Source: Hyphomonadaceae bacterium UBA2389
Lineage (GTDB): Bacteria > Pseudomonadota > Alphaproteobacteria > Caulobacterales > Aquidulcibacteraceae
Direction: 5' to 3'
Assembly (NCBI GenBank): GCA_002343395.1
Contig: DDSN01000127.1
Location: 2,240 to 9,785, forward strand
DNA length: 7,546 nt
The notes beneath the pieces were generated by a model. That model was not told the DNA's origin and did no database searches. It worked only from the letters and a program-made list of their open reading frames with translations. Shown here piece by piece: positions 1 to 4,435 of this stretch (its first letter is position 1; each line of letters starts with the position of its first letter). The position numbers and the translations under genes were made by a program.

Positions 1-263
1 ACTTCGGCGTCAAGCGTGGGGTTGGGCCGCACGCGCGCTTTCCGGAGCCCGCCGCGCGCGGCTTCGACGCCGGCGCCCGCAGCGCTCACCCCCGGGTCCG
101 ACTGAAGCGCGCGCTCTATCGCGCCTTGCATCGTGAGCGGCGAATGCTCCTGAGCAAGCGCCGGCGAAGCGATCAATGGCGCGGCGATGGCGCCGAGCGA
201 GACGGTGGCGACATAGCGCAGGATGCGCGCAGAGCGCCGTCGTGAACGGTTTGAATCGAGCAT
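1..263 (-). CDS. TolC-family outer-membrane efflux factor, CzcC/CusC-like (N-terminus only)
   Basis: Outer-membrane channel of a tripartite metal-efflux pump; only the first 87 codons lie in the window and the gene continues past its left edge. The start at 263 gives an arginine-rich n-region, a hydrophobic stretch and a signal peptidase I site ending ALA-Q at about residues 36-38. Then comes the typical opening of an outer-membrane efflux protein: LTMQGAIERAL, followed by an alanine-rich helix and KARVRPNPTLDAEV, which matches the 'A...PNP.l..e' signature of CzcC/CusC proteins. An in-frame stop lies just upstream at 288-290, so few other starts are possible. The ribosome site is weak (GGA about 6 bases upstream). 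It follows the Cys/His-rich gene by 56 bases on the same strand, so adaptor and pump genes are expected further left. Zn/Cd (CzcC) or Cu/Ag (CusC) type cannot be decided from this fragment; the MerR type upstream favours divalent cations. Confidence 0.85.
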   Translation of the reverse strand, partial: MLDSNRSRRRSARILRYVATVSLGAIAAPLIASPALAQEHSPLTMQGAIERALQSDPGVSAAGAGVEAARGGLRKARVRPNPTLDAE

Positions 264-319
264 GGAATGTCCGCGATGCGTGAGAAATCACACGCCGCAG
301 ATCATTCCGCAGCGCGTTC

Positions 320-712
320 TTAGACGATCACGGCGTTCTTTGGCGGCCGCTCTAGTGCGTCCGTCGCGCTTGAAAACGCAGCTTCGGTTTCGCGCGGCGG
401 GTCGGTGCGCACCATGGCTTGCGCTGTGATGACGATGCTCGCGAGCGCTGGGGTCATGCCGTTGCAGTGGGCGGCACAGCAATGATGCTGGGGTTGTACG
501 GGGTTCGCTGGCGTTTCTTCGTCACCGCTTGCGGGGTCGAGGGCCGCATCGGCAGCGTCAGCCATGAGATACGCGATGCCGGCCTGTGCGTTGTCGGTCG
601 CGACATGGGCGGGAGAGGTCTCCTCCAGCATGACGAAAGCAAGCAGCGCGATGCAGAGCATCGCGATGAAGCGCCTCCAATTCATGCCGCCAGAAGCCTG
701 CACCTGCTTCAT
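320..712 (-). CDS. Small exported Cys/His-rich protein before the efflux operon (CzcI/CopL-like position)
   Basis: A 130-residue protein of unproven function. An N-terminal hydrophobic segment at about residues 13-29 looks like a signal peptide or membrane anchor. The middle carries a compact HHCC cluster at residues 76-79 followed by H82, C83 and M86, a plausible metal-binding site. The C-terminus ends near ERPPKNAVIV. The start at 712 overlaps the stop of the upstream chimeric gene as ATGA, which favours it over the internal Met10 (position 685). No enzyme fold is recognised. Small exported Cys/His proteins directly before czcC or cusC genes are known (CzcI, CopL and DUF2946 types), and the inference is metal sensing or buffering in the periplasm. 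It resembles the protein at 3983-4357 in length, exported start, H-x-CC motif and RPP-containing tail, so the two may be paralogues. Confidence is good for a real gene and low for any exact family. Confidence 0.72.
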   Translation of the reverse strand: MKQVQASGGMNWRRFIAMLCIALLAFVMLEETSPAHVATDNAQAGIAYLMADAADAALDPASGDEETPANPVQPQHHCCAAHCNGMTPALASIVITAQAMVRTDPPRETEAAFSSATDALERPPKNAVIV

Positions 713-1212
713 CCCACAACAGCCGCGCCAGATTCGCGGCGCACCTGGCTATATACAGCCTGTGACCCGCTGACGAACAGTAAACACATGATCACGCCAA
801 CAGAAAAGTCAGGCCAAGGCGATCGTGTCGCAGCCGTAGCGCCTACTGCGAATATGACCAAAATGTTTCCGACCGCATAGTTGCGCGAGCAAAGCCATGC
901 CGAGCGAAGGTTTGCGTCGCGCTTTTGGCGGGAGAGTAACGTTATAACAGTGCCCAAGTTCGCTGCTAAAGCGGGGCGCCGGGGATCGAGACCGATGACG
1001 CGCGCATTGGGCGCGGCGCGCTTCAACATCAGCGCGAACGTGCCGGTGCCGCAGCCGACATCGAGAATGGTTTCGCCATCCCGGGGCGCGACCTGCTGCA
1101 GAAGCGCGCGCCGCCAGCGCCCTTCACACGTCATCAGCGAGATGGCGGCATCGTAGAGCGGCGTCAGCGCCGCGTGGCCTAGAGCCGGGGCAAAAGGTAC
1201 TTCGCCTGTCAT
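709..1212 (-). CDS. Chimeric ORF: N-terminal part of a class I SAM methyltransferase fused to C-terminal part of a CDF exporter
   Basis: A single 167-residue frame made of two unrelated parts. Residues 1 to about 80 are the start of a class I SAM-dependent methyltransferase: glycine-rich motif I ILDVGCGTGTFA at 49-60 and acidic motif II around VIGLDP (D76). Residues from about 85 are the C-terminal half of a small CDF-type cation transporter (NLRSAWLCSRN, two membrane segments, SPWPDFSVGV), alignable by eye with the end of the intact CDF encoded at 1209-1802. GC content shifts at the join: I count about 69% over 981-1200 and about 54% over 741-960. The methyltransferase lacks its catalytic half, and the CDF part lacks its first helices and has Tyr where relatives have Asp (CSRND to CSRNY), so neither activity is expected. 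The start overlaps the upstream CDF stop (ATGA) and the stop overlaps the next start (ATGA), so it may persist as a coupling cistron. It is best read as a deletion-fusion remnant. Confidence 0.75.
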   Translation of the reverse strand: MTGEVPFAPALGHAALTPLYDAAISLMTCEGRWRRALLQQVAPRDGETILDVGCGTGTFALMLKRAAPNARVIGLDPRRPALAANLGTVITLLSRQKRDANLRSAWLCSRNYAVGNILVIFAVGATAATRSPWPDFSVGVIMCLLFVSGSQAVYSQVRRESGAAVVG

Positions 1213-1802
1213 CCTTCAGCCCGCACATCAGCTGGATCACGCTTGGCGCTGCGCCAGATATCCATGCTGCCCTTGACTGCGATCAAGGCGACAGCAACAC
1301 CGACGAGGAGATCGGGCCAACGCTCATCGAGCCACATCACCAAGCCGCCAGCGATGAGCACCCCGCCGTTCGATGCGAAATCATTAAAGCTGAATGTTTC
1401 CGCCGCTTCGAGATTGACGTCGTCGGAGTTCAACCGCCGCAGCAGGAAGAGACATGCCAGGTTCACCACCGCGGCGATCGCAGCCATCACCATCATGGTG
1501 ACGCCGACCGGCTCGGATCCGGTGATGAAACGCCTCAGTGCATCAGCGGCGACGCCAAGACCGAAGATCAGCAACAGCGCCGCCGACCAGTGTGCCGCCC
1601 GCTGCTTCCAGATCGGCGCGCGCCCGATCGCGAACAGGCTGATGCCATAGACGACTGCATCCGAAGCGTTGTCGAGTGCATTGGCGGTGAGCGCGCTTGA
1701 ATCGGCAGAGACGCCCGCCACCGCCAGGCCCGCAGCGAGCGCCAAATTAAGCGCAAGCACGAGCCAGAGCGTCGACCGCTGGTTGGAGACCGTGTCGCTC
1801 AT
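1209..1802 (-). CDS. Compact cation diffusion facilitator (CDF) family metal exporter
   Basis: A 197-residue inner-membrane protein with about five to six hydrophobic segments. CDF proteins exchange Zn(II), Cd(II), Co(II) or similar cations from the cytoplasm for protons. Visible features are the TM2 region SADSSALTANALDNASD, whose D44 and D48 form the DxxxD pair of the CDF metal site, and FSFNDFASN, whose D141 fits the TM5 Asp. The usual TM5 His four residues earlier is Phe137 here. The long C-terminal cytoplasmic domain of YiiP/CzcD is absent, so this is the short CDF form of about 200 residues. I chose ATG 1802 because it overlaps the stop of the upstream gene (ATGA); an in-frame start at 1832 would overlap that gene more. 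It is the second gene of the MerR-controlled operon, where it likely lowers cytoplasmic metal while the RND pump clears the periplasm. Substrate is inferred from the regulator type. Confidence 0.85.
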   Translation of the reverse strand: MSDTVSNQRSTLWLVLALNLALAAGLAVAGVSADSSALTANALDNASDAVVYGISLFAIGRAPIWKQRAAHWSAALLLIFGLGVAADALRRFITGSEPVGVTMMVMAAIAAVVNLACLFLLRRLNSDDVNLEAAETFSFNDFASNGGVLIAGGLVMWLDERWPDLLVGVAVALIAVKGSMDIWRSAKRDPADVRAEG

Positions 1803-2428
1803 GACTTGACCGTGCTGCGCCTTCCGAACCACCGACCCACCTGCGCAGCATAACGTTCATAAGCTTCGCCGTGTTTCTCGCGCAGGGCTTCTTCCTCGAT
1901 GCGGACCTGAACCAGCGTCAATGTCCACGTTGCGGCAAGCACTGCGGCGGTTCCGATGTGGGGCGACCACAGGAAGAGCGCGAGCACCGCGCCAATCATG
2001 CCGACAAATATCGGATTGCGGGACCAGCGAAACAGTCCGCGCGCCACCAACGGCCCGGGTCCATCTTCGGGCACGCCGATGCGCCAGGATGCGCCCATCT
2101 GAATTTGGGCGGTCGCGATAAGGAGCGCGGAGCCCATGAACACCACCGCCGACGTCCACCGCAGCGGCGCGAGACCTGCCCAGTCCGGCCGCCCAAGCAG
2201 CGCCTCCCAATGGGGCGCCAGCCATGCGGACGCGGCGAAGATCAGCGCCAGCGCTACGGCGATCTTCCAGTTGCGCTCGGCAACACTCTGGAGCTCTGCA
2301 TGACGGCCGAAACTGAACGCCTTAACCTTGTGATCCCGCTCGACGCCCATCACCCGCAACGCCGATACGGCGATGATCAGGAGGAGAGTTGCGAGCGGCA
2401 GCCAGGCGGGCGGCGACAATGGGGGCAT
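1799..2428 (-). CDS. Isoprenylcysteine carboxyl methyltransferase (ICMT)/PEMT-like membrane methyltransferase
   Basis: A 209-residue integral membrane protein with about five hydrophobic segments (roughly residues 8-25, 55-71, 92-108, 139-155 and 158-175). The family signature is clear: a GPYxxxRNPxY-like motif appears as GLFRWSRNPIFVGM (131-144), followed by a helix and RIEEEALREKHGEAYERY (176-193), which in ICMT and phospholipid methyltransferases forms the SAM site near the membrane face. These enzymes use SAM to methylate lipids or lipid-linked or otherwise membrane-near substrates. Bacterial members of unknown substrate are often found beside metal-resistance genes, and the true substrate here is unknown. 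It is the first gene behind the MerR-type promoter. GAGG at 2434-2437 (read on the minus strand) lies about 5 bases before ATG 2428, supporting the start. Its stop overlaps the CDF start by ATGA. Family assignment is strong; role in metal resistance is an inference from position. Confidence 0.85.
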   Translation of the reverse strand: MPPLSPPAWLPLATLLLIIAVSALRVMGVERDHKVKAFSFGRHAELQSVAERNWKIAVALALIFAASAWLAPHWEALLGRPDWAGLAPLRWTSAVVFMGSALLIATAQIQMGASWRIGVPEDGPGPLVARGLFRWSRNPIFVGMIGAVLALFLWSPHIGTAAVLAATWTLTLVQVRIEEEALREKHGEAYERYAAQVGRWFGRRSTVKS

Positions 2429-2454
2429 GGGGACCTCGAACTTCGACGGCCGAT

Positions 2455-2485
2455 GGTCTACATTCTCTAGTAACTAGAGGATCAA
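2455..2485 (-). promoter_or_regulatory. MerR-type promoter/operator of the left operon (CadR/PbrR-like)
   Basis: Read on the minus strand, a -35 box TTGATC (2485-2480) is followed by a 19-bp spacer and a weak -10 box TAGACC (2460-2455). The spacer holds a perfect dyad, CTCTAG-TAA-CTAGAG on the plus strand (2465-2479). An overlong 19-20 bp spacer with a dyad is the hallmark of promoters that MerR activators untwist, and the dyad closely resembles the lead/cadmium (PbrR, CadR) operators as I remember them. The predicted mRNA starts about 20 bases before the methyltransferase ATG at 2428. The divergent merR gene starts 14 bases beyond the dyad, so the bound regulator probably also affects its own transcription. 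Confidence 0.78.
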
Positions 2486-2493
2486 GCCCCAAA

Positions 2494-2970
2494 ATGCTCG
2501 CTATCGGCGCCGTCGCCAAACGTACCGGACTGAAAGTTCCGACCATCCGCTTCTACGAGCAGGAGGGGTTGCTGCCTGCCCCGGAGCGGACCGAGAGCGG
2601 GCGGCGCTTGTACGCCGAGGGTGACGTGCGCCGCCTGTCGTTCATTCGTCACGCGCGCGCGTTGGGATTTGAACTCGAAGACATTCGCTCGCTGCTTGAT
2701 CTTTCAGACGATCCAGATCGGCCCTGCGACGAGGCCGATCGCATCGCGCGAGCGCATCTCGTCGCAGTGGAATCCCGCATCGCCCAGCTCAGGGCCTTGC
2801 AGCGGGAGCTGACGCGGATCGTCAAATCCTGCGCTGGCGGTGTCGCGAGCGACTGCCGGGTCATCGATGCGTTGGGCGATCACGGCGCTTGCGAACAAGA
2901 GCACGAGCCGTCTTCCACGCGCGCAAGAACGCGGCAGAAACCTCAGCGCGCGAAGCGGGCAGGGCGGTGA
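2494..2970 (+). CDS. MerR-family metal-responsive regulator, ZntR/CadR/PbrR type
   Basis: A 158-residue transcription activator. Residues 1-40 form the winged helix-turn-helix (IGAVAKRTGLKVPTIRFYEQ, then GLLPAPERTESGRRLY), residues 41-75 the second helical part, and residues 80-110 the dimerisation coiled coil. Metal-site cysteines are C78 (in DRPCDE), C113 (KSCAGG), C121 (SDCRV) and C133 (HGAC), close in position to C79, C114, C124 and C141 of ZntR, which bind Zn(II), Cd(II) or Pb(II). The Cys-X7-Cys of copper sensors such as CueR appears here as C113/C121, but C78 in place of the CueR serine favours a divalent-ion sensor. ATG 2494 is chosen because MerR proteins begin right at this motif; the open frame to 2389 lacks homology and would cover the operator. 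It is divergent from the left operon, with a shared promoter region. The tail after 140 is basic and low-complexity. Confidence 0.9.
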   Translation: MLAIGAVAKRTGLKVPTIRFYEQEGLLPAPERTESGRRLYAEGDVRRLSFIRHARALGFELEDIRSLLDLSDDPDRPCDEADRIARAHLVAVESRIAQLRALQRELTRIVKSCAGGVASDCRVIDALGDHGACEQEHEPSSTRARTRQKPQRAKRAGR

Positions 2971-2978
2971 GGCTCTCC

Positions 2979-3033
2979 AGGACAAAGCGCCGCCGCATTT
3001 GGATTGACGTCTGCCGACGTGCTTGTCCTTTTT
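2979..3033 (+). terminator. Possible terminator after merR
   Basis: AGGACAA (2979-2985) pairs with TTGTCCT (3023-3029) and runs into TTTTT (3029-3033). Inside lies a second small hairpin, ACGTC-TGCC-GACGT (3007-3020). The position just after the merR stop fits a Rho-independent terminator. The outer stem is short and its loop long, so confidence is low. Confidence 0.3.
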
Positions 3034-3052
3034 CAACCTGTGAGGCGAAGCG

Positions 3053-3280
3053 ATGAGCGGGGTAGCCCAGTGTCCGGCCCGCGCCAGAGGCGCACCGCTG
3101 GAGTTCGAAAGCGAAGCCCTGCGTCCCGACAGAGCGCCATCGCGCGCAGGCGGCGTCAAGGTGAAAAGCAAAGCGCGCCTTGACGCCGTCGAGCGCGATG
3201 GCATCTGGCTTACAGGTTTAGCGCAGGGAAAAATGCCTGTAGGACTTGGTGTCGACAAGCGTTCGCAGCGCATTTTCTAG
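3053..3280 (+). other. Segment with several inverted repeats; possible structured RNA or mobile-element end, weak ORF
   Basis: An open frame of 75 codons exists but matches no family I recognise, and its composition (many R, A, G and P residues) is what GC-rich non-coding DNA gives. The DNA folds well on paper: GCGCC-AGA-GGCGC (3081-3093), TTCG-AAAG-CGAA (3104-3115), a long two-part stem over 3136-3202, and TACAGG (3211-3216) with CCTGTA (3236-3241). Consecutive stems suggest selection for structure, as in a small RNA, a leader or a recombination/end sequence of a mobile element. The segment ends just before a Fic gene remnant, which supports a link to mobile DNA. The exact nature is unknown. 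Confidence 0.35.
3136..3202. repeat. Long imperfect inverted repeat (hairpin of about 23 paired bases)
   Basis: GCCATCGCGC (3136-3145) pairs with GCGCGATGGC (3193-3202). After a small internal loop, G3149 pairs with C3190 and G3150 with T3189 (wobble), and CGGCGTCAAGG (3151-3161) pairs perfectly with CCTTGACGCCG (3178-3188). The apical loop is 16 bases (3162-3177) and purine-rich. No T-run follows, so it is not a classical terminator. Confidence 0.7.
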
Positions 3281-3289
3281 TCATTCATG

Positions 3290-3545
3290 AACATTTGCCG
3301 GCATCCGCCCGACGAGATCGCCGTGCGCTTTCACCACAAGCTCGTCGCCATCCATCTGTTTCCGAACGGCAATGGCCGCATTCACGCCTCGCCGCTGATC
3401 TGCTCGCCCTCGAAGTTGGCCAAGAGCGCTTCACCTGGAGGCGGGGTTCCATCGTGGCGGCGTCAGACGCGTCAGGCTTACGTCCGGGCGCTGAAGGCCG
3501 CAGATGCCGGCGACGTGGCGCAGCTATTGGCGTTCGCCCGGACGT
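3290..3545 (+). pseudogene. Remnant of a Fic/DOC-family 'mobile mystery protein B' gene
   Basis: Only the C-terminal part of a Fic-domain protein remains, and it is broken. In one frame, PPDEIAVRFHHKLVAIH is followed by the Fic motif HLFPNGNGR (3353-3379), fitting HPFx(D/N)GNGR with its catalytic His. Right after the motif the homology moves to another frame (SRLAADLLALEVGQERFTW), which looks like loss of one base near 3380. Near 3462-3467 it moves back (TRQAYVRALKAADAGDVAQLLAFAR). The order of these blocks matches the end of mobile mystery protein B, a Fic protein often carried on mobile elements. The N-terminal part is absent: a stop lies at 3278-3280 and the sequence before it is unrelated. 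Fic proteins AMP-ylate target proteins; this remnant should be inactive. An ATG at 3287 is present but probably fortuitous. The open frame continues to 3619 without family similarity. Confidence 0.75.
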
Positions 3546-3943
3546 TGCATGGCCGCAAGTACAGGCAGTGGCAAAGCGAGTCTCGCGAGTTGTACGTGTC
3601 CCCCTTCGGCTTTCCCTGATGGGTCGGCGGTCGTGTCATTCATTGTCGTCGCCACGCCTGCAAGGCGCGCTCGCGAACATGAAGGCGTGGATAAGTCACG
3701 CCGCCTTGCCGATCGAAAGAGGGTGACTGCGCGGCTGATGTCGCCGCCGGAGCAGCCCTGGACGTCCCAGGCATACTTCCTCGCTATCGGAGGAGTCGCT
3801 TTGGCTGTGCGCTTGAGCGGGCTGCCGCAGCTCGGCGGGGTATGAGGCAATTCGGTGCGAGCCGCCTCCGGTGGTGTGTCGTCGCGCCGCAGTTTTTGGC
3901 GGAGGGGGCAGGCCCACCCGATGCGTAATAGCAGGCGAGGGCC
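3546..3943. other. Gene-poor stretch between the Fic remnant and the cus promoter
   Basis: About 400 bases with no gene I can support. Open frames run through on both strands, but none gives a recognisable protein; the plus-strand frame ending near 3845 has a hydrophobic tail (AYFLAIGGVALAV) with no known relative, and could be the end of another decayed gene. Inverted repeats are present: CCACGCCT (3652-3659) with AGGCGTGG (3683-3690), and a near-palindrome CCTGGACGTCCCAGG around 3757-3771. This reads as degraded accessory DNA. Confidence 0.4.
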
Positions 3944-3944
3944 T

Positions 3945-3976
3945 TTGACCAATTGGTGATCAAGGTCGAATATGAT
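3945..3976 (+). promoter_or_regulatory. Predicted promoter of the right (cus-like) operon with 20-bp spacer
   Basis: TTGACC (3945-3950) and TATGAT (3971-3976) are good -35 and -10 boxes separated by 20 bases, longer than the usual 17 and typical of MerR-activated promoters. An imperfect dyad TTTGACC (3944-3950) / GGTCGAA (3964-3970) overlaps the -35 box and is centred about 7 bases from it, close to the offset of the left operon's dyad. A perfect CCAATTGG palindrome (3949-3956) is also present. The -10 box ends 6 bases before ATG 3983, so transcription may begin at the start codon itself. The regulator is not identified; a copper MerR (CueR/HmrR) elsewhere in the genome is one possibility. 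Confidence 0.5.
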
Positions 3977-3982
3977 GGGGCA

Positions 3983-4357
3983 ATGGGCAAGCTCGGGCTC
4001 TCGCTGCTTATGGTTATCGCGCTCGCCGTCAGCGGCGTGGCGAGCGCCGTGAGTGCTGCCGATTGCCCGATGGCGTCGGCCCAGGTGAGTTCGGCCCAAA
4101 TGGGCGCCTCCGCATTGGATGGTCAGCACAATTGCTGTCCAGATCGCGCCCCAGCAACGCCCGGCGATGAAGCCCCGGCCAAGATGACCGGCTGCTTTGT
4201 CGGTCAAGCGTGCCGGACCGCGACCGCTCTTGCGCCCGATGCGGGCCCGCTTCCGGCGATTGCGCCCGGCTTGGGGGCCAAGCTCGTGCTTGAGTTGGAT
4301 CCGGTGTTCGGCTCGCGGTCGCCTGACGCGTTTTGGCGCCCTCCGCGAACCGTCTGA
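3983..4357 (+). CDS. Small exported Cys-rich protein preceding cusCBA-like genes
   Basis: A 124-residue protein with an N-terminal signal peptide (hydrophobic residues 5-24, likely cleavage after SAVSAA at about residue 26). The mature part holds C28 near M30, a DGQHNCCPD motif (H49, C51, C52), and C71 and C77, with several methionines, so metal binding, perhaps of Cu(I) in the periplasm, is plausible. The C-terminus is FWRPPRTV. ATG 3983 is chosen over an in-frame TTG at 3953 because the signal peptide begins there and the predicted promoter overlaps the earlier codons. The mRNA may be leaderless, as the -10 box ends 6 bases upstream. It lies 78 bases before the outer-membrane factor gene and is first in the operon. 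It shares an H-x-CC cluster and an RPP tail with the protein at 320-712, which holds the same position in the left operon. No named family is assigned; CzcI, CopL and DUF2946 are the nearest ideas. Confidence 0.75.
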   Translation: MGKLGLSLLMVIALAVSGVASAVSAADCPMASAQVSSAQMGASALDGQHNCCPDRAPATPGDEAPAKMTGCFVGQACRTATALAPDAGPLPAIAPGLGAKLVLELDPVFGSRSPDAFWRPPRTV

Positions 4358-4435
4358 CATCAGAACATTGAGCGCTTTGCGTGCGCGTTGGCGCGCGGCT
4401 GCGCCCTGGCTCGATCGTTTCTCCGGAGTCATTTA

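Noticed and set aside
10..291. Minus-strand open frame of 93 codons
   Set aside because: It is a shadow of the outer-membrane factor gene, whose true frame starts at 263 and runs off the window, with a signal peptide and family motifs.
419..880. Plus-strand open frame of about 153 codons
   Set aside because: It is antisense to the Cys/His-rich gene and the chimera; it has no recognisable motif.
1871..2470. Plus-strand open frame of about 199 codons
   Set aside because: It lies antisense to the ICMT-like gene and crosses the MerR operator; its translation is low-complexity and matches nothing.
2389..2493. Longer merR start at 2389
   Set aside because: The extra 35 residues have no MerR similarity and would be translated through the operator and the divergent gene's leader.
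3652..3690. Inverted repeat CCACGCCT/AGGCGTGG as a terminator or recombination site
   Set aside because: The arms are only 8 bp with a 23-base loop, with no T-run or known core site; this is expected by chance in GC-rich DNA.
3295..3726. Open frame of 143 codons over the Fic region as a separate gene
   Set aside because: Only its middle part carries Fic-family blocks; the rest of the homology is in another frame, so it belongs to the pseudogene.
3524..4432. Long open frame of about 302 codons on the minus strand
   Set aside because: It runs antisense through the Fic remnant, the cus promoter and the small Cys-rich gene; it is rich in R, A, G and H with no domain, as expected for a GC-rich shadow frame.
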